Part shown: positions 1-12,000 of the stretch, piece after piece | How positions within the stretch are numbered: the stretch's first letter is position 1 | Layout: each line of letters starts with the position of its first letter | Source of the DNA: Bimuria novae-zelandiae CBS 107.79 | Lineage: Eukaryota; Ascomycota; Dothideomycetes; Pleosporales; Didymosphaeriaceae | Reading direction: 5' to 3' | Assembly (NCBI GenBank): GCA_010015655.1 | Contig: ML976762.1 | Span: forward strand, 62,001 to 126,000 | DNA length: 64,000 bases | Position numbers and translations under genes: made by a program | Notes under the pieces: model-generated | What the model was told of the DNA's origin: nothing | Databases searched by the model: none | Seen by the model: the letters and a program-made list of their open reading frames with translations, nothing else

Positions 1-659
1 CGGCGGCGGTGTGTCTGCACCCCATGGTAAGGGCCACGGCGGGGCACTGCTAGCGCCGCGGGCGAGGTCCATCGCAGGCAGAATGCGGGCAGCAGGGCTG
101 AAGAGTTTGGATGGTTGATGGAAGGCTGCTAATCCCGGCTATAGCAGACGGGCGTGCCCTCTTGGGTCTATATATACGACACGACACCACCACCACCGCG
201 AGCTCGAGAGCCCTCTGAGAGGTCGTCCGTCAACCAGGTCCGCTGCTCCTGCCGACGGTCACTGGCGGGTTTTCGTCTGCTCGCACAGCAGCATTGGGAA
301 GCTGCAGCCCGCTCTACCTGCCTGCCTCTTGCATCGTAGAAAGGAAGGAGCCACCGAACCTTCAAACCTTGGCGTCCATGCAAGTTGGCAGGCGCGTCTG
401 GCAACGGCTCAAGCAGCAGTCCATATTGTAACTCCAATCAAGTCGCCTCCGGCTCAAGCAAACCCATGCCAAGGTGTACGAGTGATGCCGTGTTTGCTTG
501 TCGTACAGGCACGGTAGGGCTAGGCGCATCGATCTACAACGGCGGCAAGGATCTGGCCAAAAGTCCTCGGCAGCCCAGAGGCACATCCATTGATCACGGG
601 CTCAACGTCCCACGCATGCCCTCAACACGATAGCAAACCAACCCCAACACCAATTCACC
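1..659 (+). promoter_or_regulatory. Upstream flank of the GNAT gene
   Basis: No convincing gene is seen. The short open frames here lack coding character. A TATATATA stretch lies at 168-175, and C/A-rich sequence typical of fungal 5' leaders runs into the start codon at 660 (context ..caccATGcc). Treating it as promoter and leader of the downstream gene is inference. Confidence 0.35.
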
Positions 660-1798
660 ATGCCGCGAGATTTCCTAGCCGATAAGAAGACGCTGGAGGG
701 CATGGCGCCGCTGTCAAAAGAACCCCAGCAAGTAGACAGTCCGGAAGACCCGAACCCCATGCCGTCGCTCTACCAAATGCCCACCTCCTTCATCGAGGAC
801 CGCTTCAAGCGCATGACCGACTTGCATCCGTTTTCATCTTTGCTCAATCAAGATGACCTCGATGATTGCGACTGGCTGGAGCACGCCGCATTCGACGAGA
901 ACGAGGCGGCGACGCGGGAAAAGGTGGGTGCATCATCGCTTGATATCTATTCCTCCGCGCTACCCCGGTCTCGCTCGCCATACTGTGGCTGCGTTGGCTT
1001 CCGCTTGCTTGTGTGACAGTGTCTTGTTCGGGCGAATTTCAGGCATCAAGACCCTGCAGTGCTCTTGATATTCATCTATGCGCACTATGAATATTCCCTG
1101 TCGTCCAGTCTACGAACCGGCATCACGGCAGCCGTGTTGTCGCGCTCGCACTGCCAAGACTAACGCATATTTTGGCTGCGTGCTTTCCAAATACAGAACC
1201 CCAATATGATTTTACTAGTATCATTATTCTATAGCTAACTCAATCTCAGATCCAATACCGCCTCACCGTCTGCGGCGAGCTCTGCTCTGGTCTTTTCGCC
1301 TCCGCTTACCCCACCGTCTCGGGTCCTCTGTCCAAACTGATCAAAGCCCGCGACTGGCCCTCCGTAGACTCCAAAGACTCGGACCGCAAGAGGATACTGA
1401 TGGGCCACATCATAGCGACCAAGTTCAAGGGCAGCAAAGTCGTCACCGACAACGCCATGGCTTACCCTTCGGACTGGAAGTCAAACTACCAGTTTGCCCC
1501 ATCTATCGGCCACCACGAGGAAGGCGACACGATATGTCTGCACTCGCTGTGTGTACACCCGGACCTCAATGGGAAGGGCCTCGGCGGGGTGCTGTTAAGA
1601 GCGTGGACGCAGCGGATGAAGGATGCAGGAATGGGAAAGAGGATCGCGTTGATATGCCGAGAGCGGTATGTCAGGTTCTACGAAGCCGCTGGGTTCAAGA
1701 AGATCGGACCGAGCGCGGTCCAGTACGGCGGAGGCGGTTGGATAGACATGGTACTGGAATTTGACGACGCGAGCAATGAGGATGACATGTTCCCTTGA
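660..1798 (+). CDS. GNAT N-acetyltransferase, AANAT/polyamine acetyltransferase type (one intron)
   Basis: Two exons, 660-923 and 1250-1798, join in phase 0 into a 270-residue protein. The intron (924-1249, 326 nt) starts GTGGGT, has a GCTAAC branch-like site and ends CTCAG. It is long for this window, so a small extra exon inside it is possible. The GNAT acetyl-CoA loop is visible at about residues 186-205 (LHSLCVHPD followed by NGKGLGG). Further on, residues 224-240 (CRERYVRFYEAAGF, then GPSAV) follow the pattern of serotonin N-acetyltransferase and of yeast Paa1, including the Tyr of the RFYEAAGF motif. Members transfer acetyl from acetyl-CoA to arylalkylamines or polyamines, usually in the cytosol. 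The substrate cannot be read from sequence. Exon 1 (88 residues, PxP-rich then acidic) holds the N-terminal part of the fold. Base composition is normal and no damage is seen. The ATG at 660 is the first in frame with a good context. Confidence 0.85.
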
Positions 1799-3434
1799 GC
1801 GTGGCGCAAGTGGAGCGAAAATGAAATTGGAGTTTTGGGTCTGCGAAGGGGCGAGCAATGGTTAGCTTAAGAACGTGGCCATGAGATATGAGGACATGTC
1901 ACGTACATAATGGTTAGTGAGTGAAAAGTTTTGCTGTGTTTCAAAGTGTGCTTGCTCCAGCGGACCCCGTCGCGCCCACCTCAAGCCAACCTTACGCAAC
2001 CTTACGCAAGAAGATGGCGGAGGTCCGGGCGGCTGCTTGCAAAAAGGGTGGCTCGTCAATCCAATTGCCACAGGTGCCGCTTAGGATGGTACTTCTGATC
2101 CAAGCACTGATGGCTGCCGCGACCCTACCAAAGCGCGTTGAGGAAGTTTGTGGGCTTCCTTCCTTTAAAGTTAGCTGTGCGCAAGCCAGGCGAAGCGTTA
2201 GATGCTGTTGAATGTCAGACACGTGTTTGCACTGCACAATAACTATTTACCTAAACGGGTAAGCTTTGCGATTCACGCGCCAGTGTGCCGAACATCTGCT
2301 GCATATGCGAACAAAGCTATCATAGGTATCTCAGCTTTTCAGACGCGACGCATATACAGCTTCAGCGCCCCAGCGGTCTTGCAGATCTCGCATAGGGGTT
2401 CCATTACTCGGTATGTAAAAGCGAGATCTGGAAAGGCGACCATAAGGCAACACAATGGGTAGCGCTCTCTGACGAGGGTCGATGATGCTCGCATGGAGAT
2501 TCCAGAAATCGGGGTGAGCTAGTACCGATATCGCCTACTTCGTGGGATGATTTTTCGTCTGGTTGTGCTCTAAGCCTCCACTCCACTCCACTCCTCTCAC
2601 CGGTATGAACCTCTGTTCCTCCGTGCCGCTTTCTTCGCATTCGGTAAATCCGCTAGAACCGCTTCACACTCGGTTCTTATTTGCACAACGTCAATACAAT
2701 GCGACGGTCACGACGACTACCGCTGGCACCATCTTCCTGCTGCTGAACCTACCGTCATCACCAACCAAGCTCTTCGACTGCAGGTGCGGGTCAAGGACGG
2801 AGGCGGCGCAACTTTTTCGCCAGACACCCGCTCAAGCAGAACGCGTATCTACCGCGACAAAGAAACAACAATCCTACAGGATTGACCGCGTCATCTTGTC
2901 TGGCTGCGCTGTGTAATCTGAGGCGTAGCCCCTTGCGGCTGCTTACTATGCTGCCTTCTCGGGCTAGACTTGCGACCAAAACTTGAGCGGCTGAGGCTCC
3001 TACACACTGACTCAAAACTCGTCATTGCTTAATACACGAGCGGGCAAATCGCATCACAGCAAATGTTATGCCCACGTGTAATCGATGCGGGTGAACTGAA
3101 GGGGCGTGGGCGGTGTTGGTACATCACGGCCGCGAATCAATGCATCCTGCCGGCCAGCTCTGACATGGCGTTGCACGTTGAAGCGGTCGTCCATCCGAGG
3201 GTTCTAGATATAAGGAAGCGGCGGAGAAGAGATGGATGGTAAGCTGCACACACCAACAACACACCCCCAAATCTCACCCATTCGGACGCCACATATACCC
3301 GCAACATTTCTAGATCTACCCGCCATCTTTCATTATCTGAACCTTCTCATCCTTCTCCTGGCTCGTGAAGCCAGCCTTCCGTCTCCACCTCCCATTCCCC
3401 CAAAACACCTAATATCGCTCTATTGTCACTCAAG
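1799..3434. other. Intergenic region, no gene recognised
   Basis: About 1.6 kb between the GNAT gene and the RTA1 gene, both on plus. Several short open frames occur on both strands, but none shows a known motif, splice pattern or codon bias like the neighbours. The last 200 bases are pyrimidine- and C/A-rich (3240-3434) with a TATATA at about 3289, as expected of a fungal promoter and leader for the downstream gene. Confidence 0.5.
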
Positions 3435-4385
3435 ATGACTCCACCCAAAGTCCAACCTGCAGAATGGTGCACGAGCGTCCTTCTCCCCGAATGTCCCGTA
3501 GAGGGCACGGTATACGGCTACTACCCCAGCATCGGTTGGAACGCCTTCTTCGCCGCTGCCTTCGGCCTCGCCTTCATCCTCCAAGTCGGTCTCGGTATCC
3601 GCTACAAAACATGGACGTACATGATCGGCGTCGGGCTAGGCTGTCTAGGCGAAACAATAGGCTACATCGGACGCATAATGCTGCACAACAACCCCTACGA
3701 TGACAACGGCTTCACGATCCAAATCGTCATGCTCATCTTCTGCCCTGCGTTCCTAGCCGCTGGCATCTACCTCACGCTCAAGCACGTAGTTATCTCGTTC
3801 GGCGAGCAGTGGAGTTTCTTACGGCCTGCATGGTACACCTACATCTTCATAGCCTGCGACATTACGAGTCTCGTGCTGCAGTCCGCGGGCGGCGCGCTCG
3901 CCGCGACGGCCGAAGACGGCGACACAAAGACACTGGACGCCGGCACGGACATCATGATTGGCGGCATTATCTTCCAGGTCGTCGTGCTCGCTATCTTCGC
4001 CCTCATCGTGGCCGAGTACGCCTTCCGCACGTATCGGCACCGTAGTGAGCTTTCGCCCTCGGCGCGCTCGTTGTGGACGTCGACCAAGTTCCGTCTTTTT
4101 GCCGGCGCCGTTGGCGTCGCGTACTTGGGTATACTTATCCGATGCATTTATCGTATCCCGGAGTTGATGGGCGGGTGGGCGAATGACCTCATGCGCAATG
4201 AGGTGGACTTCATCGTGTTGGAGGGTGTTATGATTCTCGTTACGGTTATTGCGCAGACGGCGTTTCATCCGGGCTGGTTCTTCCCTCCGTTGGGTGGCAC
4301 GTTGTTTAACAAGAAGAAGAGTGGGGAGAAGGGGAATAGTGTTAGTGAGAGCGAGGTGGGGATGAACTCTGGGCCTCTGGTGTAA
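3435..4385 (+). CDS. RTA1-domain membrane protein (lipid-translocating exporter family)
   Basis: An intronless 316-residue protein. The start is the ATG at 3435; a longer frame from 3423 has only a TTG. Seven hydrophobic segments can be counted, beginning near residues 33-53 (WNAFFAAAFGLAFILQVGL) and ending near residue 280. RTA1-family marks are present: ETIGYIGR after the second segment, RCIYRIPEL before the sixth, and EG..(M)I..(V)..HPGWFFPP in the last. The family includes yeast Rta1, Rsb1 and Rtm1. These are plasma-membrane or ER seven-helix proteins linked to resistance to aminocholesterol-type drugs, sphingoid base release and molasses toxicity. The tail after residue 290 is short, Lys/Ser-rich and probably cytosolic. 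The substrate is not predictable. Codon use is C-ending and undamaged. The gene stands alone; 3' of it there is intergenic DNA and then a transposon. Confidence 0.9.
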   Translation: MTPPKVQPAEWCTSVLLPECPVEGTVYGYYPSIGWNAFFAAAFGLAFILQVGLGIRYKTWTYMIGVGLGCLGETIGYIGRIMLHNNPYDDNGFTIQIVMLIFCPAFLAAGIYLTLKHVVISFGEQWSFLRPAWYTYIFIACDITSLVLQSAGGALAATAEDGDTKTLDAGTDIMIGGIIFQVVVLAIFALIVAEYAFRTYRHRSELSPSARSLWTSTKFRLFAGAVGVAYLGILIRCIYRIPELMGGWANDLMRNEVDFIVLEGVMILVTVIAQTAFHPGWFFPPLGGTLFNKKKSGEKGNSVSESEVGMNSGPLV

Positions 4386-4910
4386 AGGCGAAGCAACATG
4401 CCTGGCGTGAGAGCGTAGAAGACGGTTGAATTAGACGGAGATATACCCGTGCGGGATACAGCACGTTTGGACGGATAACCTCGGTACGGTTTCTTTGCGT
4501 TGGAGTTTCGGGTGTGTCATATAGATTACAGAGTGCCAGGGCGCCTGAGCGATCGCTTCGATACTTTACAGTAATGATAGATTTTTTCATGTCGCCAGTC
4601 ACGTTGTCAGTTTTTCAGGGTTCACTGACAGCCATTGGGCAGCACTGCGCACGCGTTTAGAGACGCAACCTTGGTTCGCCCAGATAGTGGGTGACTTCGG
4701 CCAAGCGCGTATTGATCCGTCCTGATGCTCGCTATCGTCTTGCTCCAGTAACCCAGACCGATGTCTCGAGACGATGACTTGGACCTTCGTCTTCCACATA
4801 CGAGCCTTCTACTCCATTTTAGTCCCGAGAAGAGTTCCCAAACTGTAACGTCGAAAAAGAGTGTTGAGGCAATCGTTGTTGATTGAGTAACTACTCTATG
4901 GAGCTATATA
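4386..4910. repeat. Intergenic DNA ending in a partial TAGTC/TATA array unit
   Basis: The first ~420 bases hold nothing recognisable. From 4814 there is a TTTTAGTCCC box, followed at 4860-4910 by a stretch (..GTGTTGAGGCAATCGTTGTT.. and GGAGCTATATA) that matches the box-to-TATA part of the array units described further on. It is almost identical to 26617-26672. The Tc1/mariner element at 4911 interrupts the unit exactly at its TATA stretch, and the unit resumes at 6612. Confidence 0.6.
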
Positions 4911-5036
4911 CGAAGGAGCTCGTTTTTATTGTGTATTCCTTGGCACCCGAGCTCCGACGCGAACACCAACATTCTTGACTCCCACTTTCCCACCCATACC
5001 AGCCACGCCGCACACGCCTATATACACCAAAAAAAA

Positions 5037-6401
5037 ATGCCTATTAATCGCCGGAAGCCGTACAAGTACAAGGTACAAAAACCCCGAGAAAAAAAGACCC
5101 AGAAACGCGATCTTACGGCGGTGGAGAGAGCTTTTGCAGTCGGCGCGTCGATGCACAGCATGGCAACCAACAAAGAAATCGCCGCCTTGTTCGACCCACC
5201 CANNNNNNNNNNNNNNNNNNNNNNNNNNNNNNNNNNNNNNNNNNNNNNNNNNNNNNNNNNNNNNNNNNNNNNNNNNNNNNNNNNNNNNNNNNNNNNNNNN
5301 NNNNNNNNNNNNNNNNNNNNNNNNNNNNNNNNNNNNNNNNNNNNNNNNNNNNNNNNNNNNNNNNNNNNNNNNNNNNNNNNNNNNNNNNNNNNNNNNNNNN
5401 NNNNNNNNNNNNNNNNNNNNNNNNNNNNNNNNNNNNNNNNNNNNNNNNNNNNNNNNNNNNNNNNNNNNNNNNNNNNNNNNNNNNNNNNNNNNNNNNNNNN
5501 NNNNNNNNNNNNNNNNNNNNNNNNNNNNNNNNNNNNNNNNNNNNNNNNNNNNNNNNNNNNNNNNNNNNNNNNNNNNNNNNNNNNNNNNNNNNNNNNNNNN
5601 NNNNNNNNNNNNNNNNNNNNNNNNNNNNNNNNNNNNNNNNNNNNNNNNNNNNNNNNNNNNNNNNNNNNNNNNNNNNNNNNNNNNNNNNNNNNNNNNNNNN
5701 NNNNNNNNNNNNNNNNNNNNNNNNNNNNNNNNNNNNNNNNNNNNNNNNNNNNNNNNNNNNNNNNNNNNNNNNNNNNNNNNNNNNNNNNNNNNNNNNNNNN
5801 NNNNNNNNNNNNNNNNNNNNNNNNNNNNNNNNNNNNNNNNNNNNNNNNNNNNNNNNNNNNNNNNNNNNNNNNNNNNNNNNNNNNNNNNNNNNNNNNNGCT
5901 CTCCAGGAAATCGATCCAAACGACAGAAATCTACGCAGCCGTAAACACCAATATACAAAGAAGGATGACTATACTCGTGGGGCCCGGCAACGGGGTGGCA
6001 TTGATGGATATCGCTATCGTGAGAAGGCACTCAAGAAAGTGGTGCCATGGCTTAAGGACCTCAGGAGACAAGGCATCAACACTATATTACTTGAGGATGG
6101 AGCTCCTGCTCACACCTCTTGTATTGCAAAGGATTATTTATCTGTACATCAGATAGAGAGGCTACCTTAGCCGGGGCACTCCCCAGACGTCAATGCCTCG
6201 GAGCACGCATGGCCATGGATTCGGCGGCATATTACGAAGGAGATGCCGCAATCTACATGCGAGGATGAGTGCCGACGTCAATGGGAACAGCAATAGGAGA
6301 ATCTCCCTATAGAAGTGATTAATAAGTGGATTAATCACGTTCCTATTATTATTCGTCGTATTATTGCTCATGGCGGGAACAACGACTTCCATGACGGCTG
6401 A
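5037..6401 (+). pseudogene. Tc1/mariner transposase, interrupted by stops and an assembly gap
   Basis: One frame runs from ATG 5037 to TGA 6399-6401 (454 codons if the gap length is right). The N-terminus is Lys/Arg-rich, followed by the start of a helix-turn-helix (TAVERAFAVGAS). After the gap the catalytic core is clear: LLEDGAPAHTS, the second acidic residue of the DDE triad, then PGHSPDVN..EHAW with the third. The first Asp falls in the gap. Two in-frame TAG codons interrupt it. The one at 6168-6170 sits where Trp is expected before PGHSPDVN, and the other is at 6294-6296. Both fit G:C to A:T change of the RIP kind. The product would have cut and joined the element ends at TA sites; this copy is not expected to make it. 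Confidence 0.88.
5203..5897. other. Assembly gap (695 N)
   Basis: A run of N lies inside the transposase frame. The frame on either side is the same (length from 5037 divisible by three), so the gap may be sized from read pairs rather than arbitrary. Nothing can be said about its content beyond the expected first part of the DDE domain. Confidence 0.99.
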
Positions 6402-6611
6402 GGGCTGAGGGCTCCCAGGACGCCTCAACACTAAGAAAAAGTCTGTATACGTCGTTTTCAAGCTTCAATATGTGTTTATTCGAACGCGCATAGTCTAAAA
6501 ACCCATTGTTATCCTGTTCTCATACAAAAATGGCGGGTGGGCGGATCAATGTTGGTGGGCCGCGCGATGCGCGCTAAGGGTGGAGACACAATAAAAACGA
6601 GCTCCTTCGTA

Positions 6612-6987
6612 CTGTGGATCATGTGCACGGGCCGCACGTATGCGGGTGGCCCAAGCTTCCATACTGAACCGTCACACAAACCATACAGCTAAAGGATCGC
6701 CTTTTTAGTCCCCAGATGAGCTGCAAACCCCATTAATGATCTGGGTATCAATTTCTATCTCCGCCTAAAGGCACACATGACATCTCTAATCCGCTGTTTT
6801 TAGTCCCTAGAGAAGCTCCAAGACCATTTAATATCATCATCGGATTTTTTGTCTCCGCACAAAAGCGCACATGTTAAGAGGCGCCATATATCTTTAGTCT
6901 CCCTATAGGAGTTAGGTAAGTGTATCGAGCAAGAGCGGTGGATGAGGGGGTTTATATGCTTGCGCGCCATCTCAGGTCTACACTCTA
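6612..6987 (+). repeat. TAGTC-box/TATA array, first unit after the Tc1 insertion
   Basis: After the flank shared with 26673-26740, boxes occur at 6703 (TTTTAGTC), 6798 (TTTTAGTC), 6846 (TTTTTGTC) and 6892 (CTTTAGTC), then TTTATATGC at 6951. The last three boxes are 48 and 46 bp apart and the TATA lies 59 bp after the last. Each interval carries a GCGCACATG-like word. The unit then reads GCGCCATCTCAGGT and is cut at 6986-6987 (TA) by the pogo-type element; it resumes at 12644. Confidence 0.75.
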
Positions 6988-9096
6988 CCGAATCTTGGCA
7001 GCTTGTGCCGCACCTTAGCTCATGCCACACCCTAACAAGCTTAATTAGCTAGCAACTTTATACTATAAATACACTAAAACGTGCTATTATCACGAGATCT
7101 CTTAAGGTTAAGGGTAATTAAGGCTATAAATTTATGCTATCTACTTAGCTTATTAATATTTACTTAGTATTCTAATCTAGCGGCCTCTGCGGGTTAATCG
7201 TGTTAATACTAATAATATAGCCTCTACTACCTCTATAGCTCTACTAGGTACCTTTATACGCCTAATAATTTACTTACAAGGTATAAAGGGCATCTTAAAA
7301 GCTAATTAAGCTATTTTAATTAATTATTAGTATTATTTTTAGGCCTTATAAGCCTATTAATTAAAGTATTTTTATATAGCTATATTAGCCTTCTAGCGCC
7401 TACGCGCCTTTTTATTAGCTACTTAAGTAATATATCTCTCCTTAGCTAATTAAGCCTTAAGTAGTTAATTAGCCCTATAAGCCTTTATTTAATTAGCTTT
7501 TTAACGTTTCTTCTACTCTTTCTTTTAATTAAGTTAGTATTAAAAATTACGTGCCCTCTGTACTTTGCTAAGAAACTAAAATATTACTCTACTATAGCTC
7601 TAATTAAGGAGTAAAGGCCTGCCTTTCTTAGAATGGCATTTCTTAGTAAGGCTTCTTATAGGTGCTTATTCTCCTTATCTAGGAGCTATTTTTAGATAGT
7701 AATATATTATACTATTTAACTTAGCTTCTTAGCCTAACTATTACCTCCTACACTAACAATAGCCTTTAAGAGTTAATTAATTTTACGCTAATTAAACACG
7801 CTAAAGGCTAAAGTATTACTATTAAGTATATCTTAATTAGATAGTGTTAATTAATAAAATTAATTAAGGATCCTTTATAGATTAAGTAGCTATATACTAG
7901 TAGCTTTAAAGGCACTAAGGATTAATTAAAGCCTTATTATATTAATTTAGGCCCTCTAAAAAAGTTAATAGAAGTCCCTTATAGTTATAGTAATAAGCCC
8001 CTAGCTAGTGTTAATAAATAAGGTAAGCTTATTTAAATACGCTATTAATAGAGGCTTAAATATAGATATATTAAGAGGCTATAGCGTATAGGTTGCATAA
8101 GATAGATAGATAACTAGCAAGATCCTATTATAGTTATAATAGTTAATAAAATCTATAGTAATATAGGATCTATAGCTATTAAGGATTAATAATTAATATA
8201 ATTATTAAGCTTTCTCCTTAGTAAGGCGATTAAATACCCTCTCTAACTATGCTAGCCCTATCTAATTATTACTCTAGCTAGAATTAGATAAGGTGACAAA
8301 GGTGGATAGCTTGGCAGGGTTAATATCCTTAACCTAGATATCCAGTATATTGCCAGCGGTAGATAGATAGATTAGGGCTGGATTAAGGTAGCTCCTATCT
8401 GCACAGATACCTGCAATCAGGGATATCCAATCACGGAATCTATCCTGGATGGCCTGCCGTATAGTATGTGCCTCCTATAGAGGGCGATTAAATATCCTCT
8501 TTAACCTAGACAGGATACCGATTAGGAAGCCTTTCTTATTTATATTATATATATAATAAGCCTTTATCTAATACTAGCTAATTTTATCGCGTAGAAGGTT
8601 AAAGTAGAGCTTATATTTATATAAAAAATTAGTTACGTAGTAATTATAATTAATGCTAGTAGTCTATTAAGATATTAAGGATTCCTTATTCTCAGTAGTA
8701 AATTAATTAACTTAAGTAATAAAGACCTTTTTATAGGCTATTATAAAAGTAAAGCTTTTAATTATCTAGCGTATAGGTAGCAGGTCCTATTTAGTAAGTA
8801 TTTTAATATACTATAAAAGCTCTATCTCCTTCTTATAACTAAAGTTATATTATTTAGCGTATCTATCTTTACGTAACGCTGTAAGGCCTTAGTGCTAGCG
8901 CTATAGTATAGATTTTATAATACTATAATTTTTTATAACTTTTTTATATAAATTTTTTTTTGTTTTCGCGATTTAATTGCCGTGATCGTGGCCTTAATTA
9001 AATCTATATTAGTAGAGATGCAAGGGGTTAAAGTTAGTGTTAATTATAGGTAGGTGTGGCATGAGCTGAGGTGCGGCACAAGCTGCCAAGATTCGG
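6988..9096 (-). mobile_element. Pogo/Fot1-type DNA transposon, RIP-degraded
   Basis: Terminal inverted repeats of 44 bp with one mismatch lie at 6988-7031 and 9053-9096 (outer bases CCGAATCTTGGCAGC). TA duplications are at 6986-6987 and 9097-9098. The inside is very AT-rich and full of TAA/TAG, as RIP leaves it. Translating the minus strand still shows pogo-family DDE_1 traits (next entry). Size ~2.1 kb is normal for the family. Confidence 0.85.
7300..8950 (-). pseudogene. Pogo-type (DDE_1) transposase relic
   Basis: Limits are approximate because no open frame survives. On the minus strand around 8560-8170 one reads in a single frame KKGFLIGILSRLKRIF, then IQDRFRDWISLIAGICADRS and LNPALIYLS, and further on IGLA(stop)LERVFNRLTKEKA. 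These are the regions around the first and second catalytic residues of fungal pogo elements. The wording is close to the transposase at 63.3-64.0 kb (YNMDEKG..IGI.SRLKRIFSR), so the two belong to one family. The Asp expected before KKGFLIG has become Asn. Many TAG/TAA codons make it non-functional. Confidence 0.75.
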
Positions 9097-9098
9097 TA

Positions 9099-12000
9099 TC
9101 GGTGGTTTCGTAAATTCCCGCTCACCATGTGACCTGGGCGCTTATTAGGTAATCGCTTCCTGCGCGTCATTTGACCCCACCTATTTTTCTATACAATTAG
9201 ATGCTATATATAAATTTATCCCTTAAATAATATCCTGCTATTATCTTTAAGGGTTATCGTGATGCTAGCTAAAAGTTGTAAACGTAAGAGTACTTAGGTG
9301 TTTAAGGGGGGCAAGAATCTACCCTAGGTAACATGGGTAGCTAAAAAGTCGCGTATAATAAAGTTACCTTGTAAAAAAACTTTTAAAAAAGTAAAGGCTA
9401 GGGCACCTTTGCAAAAGATAGTAAATAAAGCTAATTATATAACTACTACTAAGGTAGCTAAGGCAGAGTAACTTAAGGATAAGGACATTAAGAAGTAAAA
9501 GATATAATTAGAGGATAGCCTATTATTAGCCTAGCTAGGTCTTTTTATATAATAATTAGATAAGGAGCTTATTAAGGTAATTAATAAGATTTACGTAAGG
9601 TGTCGCTATAAAGCGTACTATAATAATAAGATAGTTAACGGCGTAGAGGATAGTAACTATAAGTAACTACTTAGTAGCCTAACAGCAGGCGAGGTGTAGA
9701 GATAGGCTAATAGCGTTGTTATAGAGATAAGCACCTAAGAGAAAGTCTTTATTAAGAGCCTTACTATTATTATATATTTAAGTTAAATTTTAGTAAAGGA
9801 TTGTATAGCAAACGCTCTTAAACGTAAAAAGAGTTACCTATATTTTACTAACGTAAAAACTAGTATAAAAGAGTTACTATAATTAGCGCCCCTAGGGGCT
9901 ACTATGTATATAGATTTTAACTTAGTGCTACTACTAGAGTTACCTTAAGTGCCTACTTTAAGTTAGTTACGCGTAGGTAGCCCGCAAGGCTCTTAGGTAT
10001 AACTTACTACTATTAATTACTAACTTGCTAAGCTGCTAGACGTTATAGTAATTAACTAGATAGGTAATAGGCTAGCTATCCAAATACGGGACGCGTAGAG
10101 GTGCCAGGACACTATGTGCTCGAACTACGCCTATGTGTGTTACTTTTAGCGTACTGAATCGTTGGTGGTGCGATTCTCCGATCATATGCCCGTCGAGGGC
10201 AATATAGTCGCTATATGGGCCCGCGAGGTGTCGCTGCAAAGGTGTATAGTTGCAGCGCCGTCAGACAACGTTTGGTTGATAATAGCGAGGTCTCGTGAGT
10301 AGGCTGGGCGACGGCGGAGAAGGAGCAACTCTAATAGCAAGCCTATAATAAAAGATATGTTTAAATTACTAATCGCGTCTATAGTAAGTTAAGTAGTATA
10401 AAGTTAGCTATTTTAATAATTACCTACTTAGCAGTAAAAGCCTAATCGCCTACTAAATAACCTGCTAGTTTTAACGTAGGATCTATTAACTTATAGTAAC
10501 GTAAAGAAGCTTTATTATAAAATACTACTTTTCCTATAGTAGTAGCTTAATAAGGGTCCACACAAAGATCGTAAAGATGTAAGAAAAGTCTTTACTATAG
10601 TTAAAGATAATAGAATTAACCCTAACATGCTTATAAATCCTTTAGAGGCTAGTATACTATATATCTTATAGTAAAAGGTGTAGGAGCTACTACTACCTTT
10701 ACTACTTAAATTTTAAGTATATACTGTCCGCTAGTAGCGTGGATTTAAAAAACTAACTCTAAAGTAAAAAGCTTAGTGCCTAAAGAATATAAAAAAGGAG
10801 AAAAAGCGTGTAGAGCGTGTAGAGCGTAAGGAGCGTGAGGAGCAAGAGGAGCAAGAGGACAAGAACGATGGTAAGGAGAGCTTATTTATATAGTAAATAT
10901 AAGAAGTTACTAAAGCTTAAGGCTAAGTTACTAACGTTAATTTTATAGTTATTTATACTTTACGCTTTAGTTATATTATTAATTACTCCTAGATATAGGG
11001 CGCGTCGTAAGTACTTTTATTAAGAAATTTACGTTCTTTATTTTACTAATTCTAGCCTATAAAAGTTAATTTTAAGGAAGTTATTGCCTAAGTATACGTA
11101 TATTAAATTAACTTATTAATAAAATTATATAAAACTGTTGGATAGGCTCTCACTAGTGAAAGGAAAGGAACTGAAAACGGATTACATTCGAAGATTGATT
11201 ATTGATTGTTCGTTCTATCTACTGAGGAGCGAAGTACATCGCGGGGTATGGAAGCTAGTCCCATATGGGGCTCGCTCCACACATGTAGTGTTTCGCAACA
11301 CGACAGAGGTCTCGACGACCATTGACGGGATGCTCGCTCCTCCACACACGCATTCCTTGTGACACGCCTGAGGCCTTTGAGATTGTTAATCCGACAAAAA
11401 CTATAATATAAATAACTTAACGCTAGTAAACACTAAGTCCGTATAGGCTACTATCGTAATACTTAATAATATTTATACTTAATAATAACGCGTTAATTAC
11501 TTAAGCTCTCTATCTCCTATACACCTTACACCTGCTAGCCTAAGTGGCTAAAGTACTTTCTTGCCTATACGTCGTTGTAGCAAACCTCCTGCACGCCTAA
11601 CTCTAAAAAATATAAGAAATCCTAAAAGATAGGCGCCTGCTAGAGGTTCTTTTTTATCTATAACTTTAACGCCTTAAAGCTCTGCTTAATTAGATTTATA
11701 TTAGGTAAGTATAGTAATAGGTACTTAAGTACTACTCTAGCGTCTAAATAAAGCTATTAAATTCTAGCTAATTAATAAATAAAAGCGTTATCTATTATAA
11801 TTACTAAGCGTAGCCCTAGGTACGGCGTGTAATATAATAGTACTTTACTAGCTATAAACTCCTTTATTAGCTCTGCCGTAATTACTCCCTAATAGATAAG
11901 GTAATTAAAATACTTATTAACGTCTATAGCTAGCAGCAAGCTCTACCTTTCTAACCTTTATGCTAAGTATAATACTTAAACTAGCGTATTTACCTTTAAC

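Larger units (their letters stand above)
4911..6609 (+). mobile_element. Tc1/mariner-type DNA transposon with intact terminal repeats
   Basis: Perfect 24-bp terminal inverted repeats lie at 4911-4934 and 6586-6609 (outer bases CGAAGGAGCTCG..). They are bounded by the TA target duplication at 4909-4910 and 6610-6611. The internal frame encodes a DDE transposase (see next entry). Length is ~1.7 kb if the gap size is true, usual for the superfamily. A second copy of the host repeat at 26617-26740 preserves the unoccupied site (GAGCTATA-TA-CTGTGG), so the insertion boundaries are exact. Confidence 0.93.

Noticed and set aside
3819..4268. 149-codon minus-strand frame inside the RTA1 gene
   Set aside because: Shadow of the C-ending codons of the RTA1 reading frame; Arg/His/Asn-rich with no motif.
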